Source: a virus
Strand: one strand, 5' to 3'
Length of the DNA stretch: 64,000 bases
IMG/VR virus record: IMGVR_UViG_3300037258_001214
Span: 1 to 64,000 of that record
The translations under genes were made by a program, and so were the position numbers. Shown piece after piece: positions 31,213-38,126 of this stretch; position 1 is the stretch's first letter, and every line of letters starts with the position of its first letter. The notes beneath the pieces are model-generated. The model did no database searches and was not told the DNA's origin. It saw nothing but the letters and a program-made list of their open reading frames with translations.

Positions 31213-32018
31213 GCGGGACGGCGGCGTAATGCGGGCGGCTTGATCCCGATCCCCGCCAGCACGTACAGCCGGAACGGCTCGCCTCCGGCCAGGGTCAGCC
31301 TGGCGCCCCCCGCCCGCACCGCCGGCCTGACCCCGGGCGGCAGCACCTCCAGGCCCGCGAGAAGGGCGGCAGCCTCGTCCGGGGTGTAGTTCACCAGCGG
31401 GTCCCCGGCGGCCTGCCACGCGCCGCTGAGCCGGCCGAACAGGGCCTCGTCCTCGTTGCAGGTCACGGTGAGGACCACGGCCGACCCGGGCGCCAGTGCC
31501 GAGGCGTACCCGGCGATCACCTCGCGGGCCTGCGCCTGCTCCATGACGTTGGCCACCAGCCCGAAGACCGCGCACACGGGCTCGGCCAGGGCGATGACGT
31601 CGGTCACGGCAGGATGGGCGAGGACCGCCCCCGGGTCCCGGATGTCCGCCGTGGCGACAGAGAAGTTCTTGACCCCCTCGCGGGCCAGCCTGGACCCGTA
31701 CCGGTGCACCGCCCGGTCCCGGTCCACGCACGCCACCCGGGCCTCCGGGCCGGCCTGCTGGGCGGTGTCCCGGACCGACCCGGCAGCGGGGAACCCGGAG
31801 CCGAGGTCGAGGAACTGGGTGATGCCCAGGCGCGATGACGCCAGCAGGACAGCGTGAGCGAGGTAGGCCCGGTTGCTGCGGACCACCCGGCGCACGCCCG
31901 GGTAGATCTCCGCCAGCTGCCTCGCGAGCTGGCGGTCAGGATCGCCGTTGTGGTAGCCGTCCAGCAGGGCGTCGTAGACGCGGGATGGCACCGGCGCGGG
32001 CAGCGTCCGGGGGATCAA
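31170..32018 (-). CDS. SAM-dependent methyltransferase (DUF574 type), copy 1
   Basis: 282 residues, TTG start overlapping the stop of copy 2. SRVYDALLDGYHNGDPDRQL, RSNRAYLAHAV, QFLDLGSGFPAAGSV (SAM-binding loop), ARVACVDRDRAV, ADIRDPGAVLAHP, PVCAVFGLVANVM are signatures of the actinomycete SAM-methyltransferase family known as DUF574/Methyltransf_19. These sit next to XRE regulators across actinomycete genomes. Substrate unknown. The C-terminus (after GIGIKPP) is basic and antisense to the convergent gene. Confidence 0.88.
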   Translation of the reverse strand: MIPRTLPAPVPSRVYDALLDGYHNGDPDRQLARQLAEIYPGVRRVVRSNRAYLAHAVLLASSRLGITQFLDLGSGFPAAGSVRDTAQQAGPEARVACVDRDRAVHRYGSRLAREGVKNFSVATADIRDPGAVLAHPAVTDVIALAEPVCAVFGLVANVMEQAQAREVIAGYASALAPGSAVVLTVTCNEDEALFGRLSGAWQAAGDPLVNYTPDEAAALLAGLEVLPPGVRPAVRAGGARLTLAGGEPFRLYVLAGIGIKPPALRRRPAQRLRCLPGLSLGP

Positions 32019-33016
32019 AGCGGGTCCGCCTCCTCGGTCGCCCCCCGCTCGTCACCGTACGCCGTGCGGTCGTGCCGGCCGGCCGGCGGATCTCGCGGGG
32101 AGAGAGTCCCATGGGGAGGGATCCCCGCTGGCCATCGCCGGCCGGCCTGGCACGGCCTCCTGGCGCGCGGCACCCCCGGGGGGCATGCAGGGTGCCGCGC
32201 GGTCCGTAAGTCCTCCGCCGCCGGGACGCGTCCCACGCCGGCCAGCACGTGCCCTTCGCGGCGCCGGAACACCGGCTCGGGCTGCCAGGGGCGCCACGTC
32301 TGCGCCTCGCTGACACCGGGGCCCGCCATGGGGAGCCCGGCGAAGAACGACGCGATGTCCTCCCTGCCGTGGTTGACGAACTCCCCGGCGGTGTATTCCC
32401 ACGCCAGCTTCCCGGCCAGGTCCTCGTCGTCGAAAGCCGCCACGGAGATGGCCAGGCAGCTGCCGGGGGCGGCCAGCCGCGCGTACCCCGCGGTCACCTG
32501 CCGGGCCGTGTCAGCGTCCAGGAAGTGCAGCACCGCGGCCAGGATCACGCACACAGGCTCCGCGGGGTCGATGACGGCCCGCAGCTCCGGGTCGGCCAGC
32601 ACCGCGGCGGGGTCGCGCAGGTCCGCCTCGGCGACTGCCACGCGAGGGCCGGCGAGCAGCGCGCGGGCATGCGAGAGCACCACCGGGTCCAGGTCGACAT
32701 AGGCCACCCGCGCCCCCGGCCGGACCGCCTGCGCGGACTGGTGGACCGCTGGAGCAACAGGAAGCCCCGCCCCCAGGTCGATGAACTGGACGATCCCCTC
32801 ACCGGCGGCCCAGGTGACAGCCTCGGCGATGAACGCCCGGTTCTCCCGGGCCATGTCGGCCAGCGGCGGGTAGATCTCCAGCAGCGCGTCGGCCTCGCCG
32901 CGGTCGGAGGGAAAGTGGTCCTTGCCGCCCAGCAGCCGCGAGTACACGCGGGCCGCGTTCGGCGTGGCCGGATCAAACCCGGTCGCGGCCGGATCGAACC
33001 CGGTCACCGCGAGCAC
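32015..33016 (-). CDS. SAM-dependent methyltransferase (DUF574 type), copy 2
   Basis: 333 residues from a GTG at 33016; the longer open frame upstream is a shadow. AARVYSRLLGGKDHFPSDRG, RENRAFIAEAVTWAAGEGIV, QFIDLGAGLPVAPAVHQSAQ, ARVAYVDLDPVVLSHARALL and PVCVILAAVLHFLDADT follow the same family order as copy 1. The last 75 residues are Pro/Arg-rich low-complexity and probably not part of the fold. Tandem arrangement suggests ancient duplication; the copies are clearly divergent. Confidence 0.88.
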   Translation of the reverse strand: MLAVTGFDPAATGFDPATPNAARVYSRLLGGKDHFPSDRGEADALLEIYPPLADMARENRAFIAEAVTWAAGEGIVQFIDLGAGLPVAPAVHQSAQAVRPGARVAYVDLDPVVLSHARALLAGPRVAVAEADLRDPAAVLADPELRAVIDPAEPVCVILAAVLHFLDADTARQVTAGYARLAAPGSCLAISVAAFDDEDLAGKLAWEYTAGEFVNHGREDIASFFAGLPMAGPGVSEAQTWRPWQPEPVFRRREGHVLAGVGRVPAAEDLRTARHPACPPGVPRARRPCQAGRRWPAGIPPHGTLSPRDPPAGRHDRTAYGDERGATEEADPL

Positions 33017-33282
33017 CGCCCCGGAGTGCCGCAGCACGACGGGTCGCGCCCGGGGCGGCGCGCCCGCCAGGCCACCCTGAGCCGCAGGACCGCCAGCCGC
33101 AGCGGCGCGAAGCTGCTTCTCCTCACTGAGCACGCCCGCCAGCCGGCGCATACGGCCGTGAGCCGCCCGCAGCCGGGGCACCCGTCCGGCCAGACGTTGT
33201 GATCCAGTCCCGGGTCCAGGCACGGGCTGGCCGGGGACGGGTCCTGCATCTGGCAGTACCCGCAGGTAACGGGCCCCCTCAC
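33004..33282 (-). CDS. Small cysteine-rich protein
   Basis: 92 residues from a GTG at 33282 (GTGA coupling). The first 55 residues, with TCGYCQMQDPSPASPC, CPGCGRLTAVC and a final Cys, look like a zinc-ribbon protein; the rest is Arg-rich. It overlaps the start of methyltransferase copy 2. Confidence 0.5.
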   Translation of the reverse strand: MRGPVTCGYCQMQDPSPASPCLDPGLDHNVWPDGCPGCGRLTAVCAGWRACSVRRSSFAPLRLAVLRLRVAWRARRPGRDPSCCGTPGRCSR

Positions 33283-33509
33283 CGTCCGGCCTCCGTCCGG
33301 CCGGCGGTGATCCCGGTGACCCTGCGGGCCCGGTCCCGGTCGACGGCGCCCAGGACACCGCGGAGCACGACCGCGTAGTCCGGGTCGAACTCGGGGCCGA
33401 GCGCGGCGAGCATCTCCTCGCGTGTCCCCTCGGGGTTCGCGTCCCGCCACCCGCCCACCTCGGCGCGGGCCCGGTCAAGGTCGGTCAGCTTCTCGTCCCG
33501 GAATCGCAT
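33279..33509 (-). CDS. Hypothetical protein with MRFRDEK start
   Basis: 76 residues, acidic/basic mixed helix (DLDRARAEVGGWRDANPEGT, FDPDYAVVLRGVLGAVDRD). Its first seven residues MRFRDEK closely match MGFRDEK of the next upstream frame (33737), suggesting related small genes. No family recognised. Confidence 0.6.
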   Translation of the reverse strand: MRFRDEKLTDLDRARAEVGGWRDANPEGTREEMLAALGPEFDPDYAVVLRGVLGAVDRDRARRVTGITAGRTEAGR

Positions 33510-33512
33510 GGC

Positions 33513-33737
33513 TCAGCGCCGCCTCCCGTAGCTGACCCGCAGGGCCATTGCCAGCCCGGCCGCGGACGCCCGGGTCAGCACGTGCCCGGTCCGGTCCCTG
33601 CGTGCCGCCTGCCACCGGCCGTCCCCGCAGCCGAAAGCCCAGGTGCTGCCCCAGTCCTCATGCAGCGCTCCGAGCGCCTCGGCCACGGCGGCATCGTCCT
33701 GGCGTGTCTCTCCTGGCTTCTCGTCCCGGAATCCCAT
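33513..33737 (-). CDS. Small protein, in frame with the XRE gene (MGFRDEK)
   Basis: 74 residues from the ATG at 33737, with GGGAGGG upstream. It starts MGFRDEKPGETRQDD and contains ALGALHEDWGSTWAFGCGDG. It is read as the tail of the long XRE frame, but the sequence before it looks non-coding, so an independent gene is more likely. Confidence 0.55.
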   Translation of the reverse strand: MGFRDEKPGETRQDDAAVAEALGALHEDWGSTWAFGCGDGRWQAARRDRTGHVLTRASAAGLAMALRVSYGRRR

Positions 33738-35084
33738 GGCGCCTGCCGGCCCTCCCTGGCTGTGCGGCACGTTTACGCCAGATGACGCTAGCGTGACGCT
33801 GAGGCAAACGACAGGTACGGCCAGTACTGGCGGCCCGGTTACTTCCCGCCGTTCAGGTACTCTCCGTGCGCGCTTAGCCGGTAACTCAGCGGGCCGGTAG
33901 TACCGGGCGTACCCGTCCGCGTCGGTGGCCGCGGCGAGTTCCCGCAGCGGGCGCGTCAGTCGCTGCTGCCGTTCGAGCAGTTCCGAGACGAGCTGGCGGG
34001 CGACCCCCTGATGCCGGAACCACGCCGGCGCCATCCCCCTGGCCTGCGACAGGACGGCGACCGCGGCGCCGCTGTGGCGGGCGTCCACGTGCGCCTGGGC
34101 GACGTCGAGGAGATGACGGCCGCGGGAGATCGTGCCGGGCAGGTCGGCGAGGTCCATCTTCCCCGCGGCCTTCAGCGCCTTCCCCGGCTGCCGCTGCACC
34201 GCCCAGGCGTAGGTGGCCTGCATCTGGACCGACGCGGCGGCGAAGCTGGTCCCGTACACCCGGACCCGGTGCCCGATCCGCTCCGCGGCAGCCCCCGCGA
34301 GCCGGATGTAGCCGTCCACGTCCCGGCCCGCCGCCGCGGCCGGGCCGACGGCGGTCATCAGGAGGTTCCCGAAAGCGGCCACATCCTGGTCCGGGCCCGC
34401 GAACGACGGCTCGATCCTCGCCGCTGCCGCGGCCGCGATCGTCTCCGCCTCAGCGAGGCGCCCCTGGTGCAGCAGCGCCCACGCGTACGTGCCCTGCATC
34501 GTGGCGTGCAGCCGCTCGTCATCGCCTTCGGCCGCCGCCGCGATCGCCCGCTCGGCCGCCATCGCGGCGAGGTCTTCCTTCCCCAGGTGGACCAGCAGCG
34601 CCGCCGCCTGGTCGTAAGCCAGCGCCAGCAGCTCGGCTGCTTCCGTCCCGTGCTCGCGCCGTGCTGCCCGCGCGGAGCGGATCAGGGGCGGCAGGACTGC
34701 GGTCAGCCGGGTCAGGTCCCCGGCCCAGTACGACGCCGTCGCATCCTCCACCGCTGCCCTGAGCTGGTCGGGGGCAAGCGGCCCGGAGTCATCCTCCCCG
34801 ACACCGGGGATCACCGACGGCGACAGGATCACATCCCGGAGCGCCAGGACACCCCCGTCGTCGGGGGCGCCGAGCCGGGGGCGCCGGTCGGCCAGCTCCG
34901 ACACGGTGACGTCGAGCGCGTCGGCGATCCTGGCCAGCACGGGGTACCGGGGATAGCGGGTGCCCTGCTCGGTCTTGGCGATCATCTCCGGGCTGATCCC
35001 GGCCCGGGCGGCCAGGTCCTCGCGGGTCAGGGCACGCTCGCGGCGCAGCCTCCGGAGACGGGTTCCCAGCGTGGTATCGTCCAT
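33513..35084 (-). CDS. XRE regulator with TPR-like C-terminal region
   Basis: ATG at 35084 opens the HTH (LGTRLRRLRRERALTREDLA, ARAGISPEMIAKTEQGTRYP). Helical repeats follow to about residue 400 (ELLALAYDQAAALLVHLGKE, ATMQGTYAWALLHQGRLAEA) with the usual family ending DADGYARYYRP. The open frame then continues without a stop through apparently non-coding DNA into the small gene at 33737. A TGA in the next frame (33886-33888), right after the expected end, suggests that one base is missing in the CCC before it. Typical partner of DUF574 methyltransferases. Confidence 0.8.
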   Translation of the reverse strand: MDDTTLGTRLRRLRRERALTREDLAARAGISPEMIAKTEQGTRYPRYPVLARIADALDVTVSELADRRPRLGAPDDGGVLALRDVILSPSVIPGVGEDDSGPLAPDQLRAAVEDATASYWAGDLTRLTAVLPPLIRSARAARREHGTEAAELLALAYDQAAALLVHLGKEDLAAMAAERAIAAAAEGDDERLHATMQGTYAWALLHQGRLAEAETIAAAAAARIEPSFAGPDQDVAAFGNLLMTAVGPAAAAGRDVDGYIRLAGAAAERIGHRVRVYGTSFAAASVQMQATYAWAVQRQPGKALKAAGKMDLADLPGTISRGRHLLDVAQAHVDARHSGAAVAVLSQARGMAPAWFRHQGVARQLVSELLERQQRLTRPLRELAAATDADGYARYYRPAELPAKRARRVPERREVTGPPVLAVPVVCLSVTLASSGVNVPHSQGGPAGAMGFRDEKPGETRQDDAAVAEALGALHEDWGSTWAFGCGDGRWQAARRDRTGHVLTRASAAGLAMALRVSYGRRR

Positions 35085-35181
35085 AACGGCACCTCGGCGT
35101 AAATCTGGACAGCTTCGACAACTGCCAGCATAACCGCCTAGGTCCAATCGGCGCTCTGGCCCATGAGCTGCGAAGCGTGCA

Positions 35182-35216
35182 GATGCCCCCGCCAAGTCCG
35201 ACCTGGCGGGGGCATC
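35182..35216 (-). terminator. Hairpin terminator
   Basis: GATGCCCCCGCCA (35182-35194) and its complement (35204-35216) form a perfect 13-bp stem with a 9-base loop, directly after the leftward gene ending at 35234. It isolates that gene from the XRE gene (start 35084). The rest of 35085-35181 probably holds the XRE promoter. Confidence 0.8.
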
Positions 35217-35233
35217 GTCGTCCCCTGCGGGGG

Positions 35234-35566
35234 CTAGCCTTCGGGCCGCTCGTGAAGCTTCGCCCGCTCGGGCCGCTCTCTGCCGATGAGCGCGTAGTAC
35301 CGCATCCGCGCCCCGGTCCTGGACATGCCGACGCGGCGGCCGATCTCGGCCCAGTTCAGGCCCTCGCGGTCCCGGAGGTCCAGGACCGCGTCGGCGCGCA
35401 CGTCGGCGCGCTTGCGGGGGCCGGCCGGCCGGATCAGGTCCCCGAGCCACCGCTGCACCGTGCGCGGGTCGGCGTGCACCTGGGCGGCGATGGCGTACGT
35501 GGTGAGGCCCAGGCCGTACAGGCGCCTGGCCTCGGCGACCTTGGCCTCGTCGCGCTGGCGGGGCAT
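35234..35566 (-). CDS. Helix-turn-helix protein (two predicted HTH segments)
   Basis: 110 residues from the ATG at 35566 (ATGA overlap). ARRLYGLGLTTYAIAAQVHA with DPRTVQRWLGDL is one HTH; LDLRDREGLNWAEIGRRVGM with SRTGARMRYYALIG is a second, like transposase or terminase-small HTH repeats. Likely DNA-binding; target unknown. Confidence 0.7.
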   Translation of the reverse strand: MPRQRDEAKVAEARRLYGLGLTTYAIAAQVHADPRTVQRWLGDLIRPAGPRKRADVRADAVLDLRDREGLNWAEIGRRVGMSRTGARMRYYALIGRERPERAKLHERPEG

Positions 35567-35898
35567 CAGGCGACCGGGTATCCGAGGTCGTCGCTGTCCT
35601 CGCCCCAGATGGCGAGCGACTGATCGGTAAGCTCGGCCTCGCCGGGCTCGCCCGCCACCCACCTGTTGCTGCTGAACCGCGCTGCGGCGCCGTGCTCCTC
35701 CATGAACCAGCGCGGCCATGCGCTGGTCTCCAGCATGTTCTCCCGGACCGGGATCCAGACGGTTCCGTCCGCGGCCTCGGTGTAGCCGTCCGCGTAGGCG
35801 AGGCTGATCTTGTCGGCCGTGAGGGTGTTGAGGTGGGCGGCGAGGCGCTCGCATGCGGCGTCATACTGCTCGCAGGTCTGATAGGTGCGGTTGCTCAT
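35566..35898 (-). CDS. Hypothetical protein
   Basis: 110 residues. DAACERLAAHLNTLTADKIS and the beta segment GTVWIPVRENMLETSAWPRW occur; acidic C-terminus (LAIWGEDSDDLGYPVA). Preceded by a leader almost identical to that of the gene at 35983-36237. No family recognised. Confidence 0.65.
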   Translation of the reverse strand: MSNRTYQTCEQYDAACERLAAHLNTLTADKISLAYADGYTEAADGTVWIPVRENMLETSAWPRWFMEEHGAAARFSSNRWVAGEPGEAELTDQSLAIWGEDSDDLGYPVA

Positions 35899-35903
35899 CT
35901 GAT

Positions 35904-35928
35904 GCTCCTCGGGCTGTTCCCTGCTGAC
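35904..35928 (-). repeat. Duplicated leader/ribosome-site segment, copy 1
   Basis: The leader GTCAGCAGGGAACAGCCCG plus the AGGAGC ribosome site before the 35898 start is repeated almost exactly at 36242-36267 before the next gene (GTCAGCAAGGAACAGCCCG, then AAGGAGC). The coding sequences that follow are unrelated, so only the leader is shared. Confidence 0.7.
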
Positions 35929-35982
35929 GTGCCCGGCGCGGGGCTCGCACCCGCCGTGCCGCTCTCCGGGCTGTGCTGCTGG

Positions 35983-36237
35983 TCAGGACCGCTCGGACCG
36001 GGTGCATTCCCAGCCATCCGCGCGGAGCTGCGCCCGGCGCTGCTCGAATGCGGCGGTCAGCGCGTCATGGCTGGTGAACAGTTCCCGCTCGATCGGGGTG
36101 TCCCGCCCGATCGGCCGGGACTGGATCATGGCGTATTCGCCGGAGGGGTGCCATAGGCCGAACAGGTGGATGTACTCGTGCTTGAAGTCCTCGCCGCGGT
36201 CCCACGCTTCGTCGATCTGGACTGAGGTGACACTCAT
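35983..36237 (-). CDS. Hypothetical protein
   Basis: 84 residues from the ATG at 36237. SVTSVQIDEAWDRGEDFKHE, then YIHLFGLWHPSGEYAMIQSR: a small alpha/beta protein of unknown family. It has its own consensus promoter (36274-36302) and a leader copied at 35904-35928. Probably the first gene of a three-gene leftward unit. Confidence 0.7.
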   Translation of the reverse strand: MSVTSVQIDEAWDRGEDFKHEYIHLFGLWHPSGEYAMIQSRPIGRDTPIERELFTSHDALTAAFEQRRAQLRADGWECTRSERS

Positions 36238-36241
36238 CTGG

Positions 36242-36267
36242 GCTCCTTCGGGCTGTTCCTTGCTGAC
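36242..36267 (-). repeat. Duplicated leader/ribosome-site segment, copy 2
   Basis: Near-identical to 35904-35928, differing by two substitutions and one inserted base. It includes the ribosome site AAGGAGC for the gene starting at 36237 and follows directly after the promoter at 36274-36302. Confidence 0.7.
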
Positions 36268-36273
36268 ATCTCT

Positions 36274-36302
36274 ATAATGCCGCAATGGAGTCACCTTGTC
36301 AA
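36274..36302 (-). promoter_or_regulatory. Sigma-70-type promoter
   Basis: On the minus strand TTGACA (36297-36302) and CATTAT (36274-36279) are separated by 17 bases: a perfect -35 and a four-of-six -10. It precedes the gene at 36237. Such near-consensus promoters are uncommon in actinomycetes, so strong, constitutive expression in the lysogen is plausible. Confidence 0.75.
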
Positions 36303-36409
36303 GACTTTCGGGACAGTATCCGCACGCAAGAGTCCCCGCACCGGATAAGCACCGCAGGTGTCAGCAAGGATGCTCGCCCCAATGGAGCCGGCGCGGGGAC
36401 CAGTCCAGC

Positions 36410-37051
36410 CTAGCCGTGCTCTCCGCCATCCGGGGGGCTGGGCTGGTGCTCGTCGGCGTCGCCGTCCCGCGCAGGCTCGGCCCGGACCGACGCCCCGTCC
36501 AGGTCCCACGCCCCATCGCCGCCGAGGCCTTTGCGCGCGATCGCCAGTGCCAGCGTCACGGCCTGCGCCAGTCCGCCGCTCTCCACGGTGACCGCCATCA
36601 GCAGCACGGGGGGCGCGATGCCCGGCATCCCGCCGAGCTCCAGTCCCGACGCGGCCGGCTCGGCCCGGACGGCGGCGGCGAGGCGCGCGGACGCGGCCCG
36701 GTGCGCCGCAGCGGGGATCACCCTCCCGGCCCGGAACACGGACACTTCCGCCAGGTAGCGGCGCCTGGGCAGGACATAGGTCCCGCTGCCCTGCTGGAGC
36801 GACACCAGGCCTTCGGCGGCCAGCATCCGCAGCACGACCCCGGCCGATTCCGGCGAGATCCCGTGATCCTTCGCGAGTACCTGCCTGCTGGGCACCTTCT
36901 GGCCGGCCGGCCATTTCCCCTCGTAGATCTCACCCCGGAGCTTCCTGGCAACGGCCGTAATCGATGCCGCTTCGCCAGGTGTCACCAGGCCTCCTGCCAG
37001 ACGGGGGTCATTCCCCACATCGTAGAGATCTCCGGGGTCTGCCGGTAGCAC
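36410..37051 (-). CDS. GntR-family transcriptional regulator
   Basis: 213 residues from GTG 37051, chosen for the AAGGGAGG ribosome site before it. The winged HTH is clear: VARKLRGEIYEGKWPAGQKV, PSRQVLAKDHGISPESAGVV, LRMLAAEGLVSLQQGSGTYV. The C-terminal 100 residues are unlike classical FadR or UTRA domains. In pSAM2-like elements a GntR protein (KorSA/KorA type) represses transfer and replication genes; position directly upstream of the transfer module fits that role (inference). Confidence 0.85.
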   Translation of the reverse strand: MLPADPGDLYDVGNDPRLAGGLVTPGEAASITAVARKLRGEIYEGKWPAGQKVPSRQVLAKDHGISPESAGVVLRMLAAEGLVSLQQGSGTYVLPRRRYLAEVSVFRAGRVIPAAAHRAASARLAAAVRAEPAASGLELGGMPGIAPPVLLMAVTVESGGLAQAVTLALAIARKGLGGDGAWDLDGASVRAEPARDGDADEHQPSPPDGGEHG

Positions 37052-37099
37052 CTGCTGGCCTCCCTTGACATCCGCGGGCAACGGCTTACGCTAAGACTG

Positions 37100-37116
37100 T
37101 AATGCACTACGCATTA
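37100..37116. promoter_or_regulatory. Inverted repeat, candidate GntR operator
   Basis: TAATGC-N5-GCATTA lies between the divergent GntR gene and the first transfer-module gene at 37142. Six-bp arms with a 5-bp spacer fit a dimeric winged-helix repressor. It is the only strong dyad in this 90-bp gap. Confidence 0.6.
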
Positions 37117-37141
37117 GGCAATAGGTCAAGGAGTTCCCGCG

Positions 37142-37639
37142 ATGGCCAGCCTCACCCTCTACGAACTGCTCCGCCCCTGGCGCCTGCGCCGCGCCGTCCG
37201 CCGCTACGAGCACCACCTCAAGGCCCTGAACGAGACGACTGTCCCGTTCCTGCGGGCTAACAAGCTCGAGCTGATGGCCCTGTACGCCGAGGCCATCTCC
37301 GGCTACGAGCACCGCGAGCCCGCCACCCGGGAATGGGGGGCCGCGGCGGACATCCTCCGCGCCGTGGCCGCCACTGAGCGGTTCTGCGTGCTGGCCGACG
37401 CGTGGCCAGGACGCAACGAGCCGGTCATCACCAGCCCTGGCTTCCTCAGGCACTGGGAGGACCTGGACCGCGGGGCTGTCCAGGGCGACCGCCGCGAGCG
37501 CGCCGCCGTCCTGCGCAGGCTGCACGCCGAAGCCGCTGAATGGGATGTACCCGGCGTCTCGGTCCTCGAAGGCATCGCTCGGACCGAGGACGCCGCCGCC
37601 GCGGTGCTGGACGAGGACCGTGCGCTGGTGACCCGGTGA
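37142..37639 (+). CDS. Hypothetical protein, first gene of the transfer module
   Basis: 165 residues, ATG with AAGGAG upstream. Entirely helical and charged: LRPWRLRRAVRRYEHHLKAL, TVPFLRANKLELMALYAEAI, ADILRAVAATERFCVLADAW. It starts the rightward run controlled by the candidate operator at 37100. Similar helical proteins precede WhiB and FtsK genes in actinomycete elements; function unknown. Confidence 0.7.
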   Translation: MASLTLYELLRPWRLRRAVRRYEHHLKALNETTVPFLRANKLELMALYAEAISGYEHREPATREWGAAADILRAVAATERFCVLADAWPGRNEPVITSPGFLRHWEDLDRGAVQGDRRERAAVLRRLHAEAAEWDVPGVSVLEGIARTEDAAAAVLDEDRALVTR

Positions 37640-37911
37640 ACGGCGGCGACTGGCGCGATCAGGGAGCCTGCCGGGGCGAGGACCCGGACCTGTTCTTCGG
37701 CCCCGAGGACGAACGCCCCGCCGCCAAAGCCGCACGCGAGGCCCGGGCCATCGCCATCTGCGCCCGCTGCCTCGTCCGCCTCGACTGCCTCGGGTTCGCC
37801 CTCGGCCGGCCGCAAAAGGCCGGCGTGTGGGGCGGGATGAGCGAGGACGCCCGGGCGCGCGAGCGGCGCCGCAGGCTCCGCCGGGCGGCGAGCGCAGCAC
37901 GGCGGGCATGA
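37636..37911 (+). CDS. WhiB-family iron-sulfur regulator
   Basis: 91 residues from a GTG overlapping the previous stop. The four cluster Cys are in QGACRGEDPDLFF and ICARCLVRLDCLGFAL, followed by the GVWGGM turn and a basic C-terminus (RERRRRLRRAASAARR). WhiB-like proteins carry a 4Fe-4S cluster and partner with sigma factors; they are restricted to actinobacteria and their phages. The longer frame to 37540 is antisense-like. Confidence 0.93.
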   Translation: MNGGDWRDQGACRGEDPDLFFGPEDERPAAKAAREARAIAICARCLVRLDCLGFALGRPQKAGVWGGMSEDARARERRRRLRRAASAARRA

Positions 37912-38126
37912 ATCGCCCCGCCGCCGCCGCGCTGGTCCTCTTGCTCATCGCGGCCTGCCGTATCCACGTCACCATCTGGTTCTTCGGCCACCCGGTCGCC
38001 CATCCTCCCGTCGCGGGACTGATCCTCGTCGTGCTCGCCGCGGCCGCGGGCGGCATCCTCTTCCTGATCTGGCGGGCACTGACGGACACCATGCCGGCAG
38101 CCCGTCCCGCAACCTGGAGCACGTGA
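37908..38126 (+). CDS. Small membrane protein, two transmembrane helices
   Basis: 72 residues, ATGA-coupled to the WhiB gene. Hydrophobic AAALVLLLIAACRIHVTIWF and VAGLILVVLAAAAGGILFLI form a hairpin in the membrane. Placed directly before the FtsK-like translocase, as with small Spd-type transfer helper proteins. Confidence 0.7.
   Translation: MNRPAAAALVLLLIAACRIHVTIWFFGHPVAHPPVAGLILVVLAAAAGGILFLIWRALTDTMPAARPATWST

Noticed and set aside
36291-36914. A 207-codon leftward frame
   Set aside because: Overlaps the GntR gene in another frame, has shadow composition (Arg/Gly/Ala) and no ribosome site.
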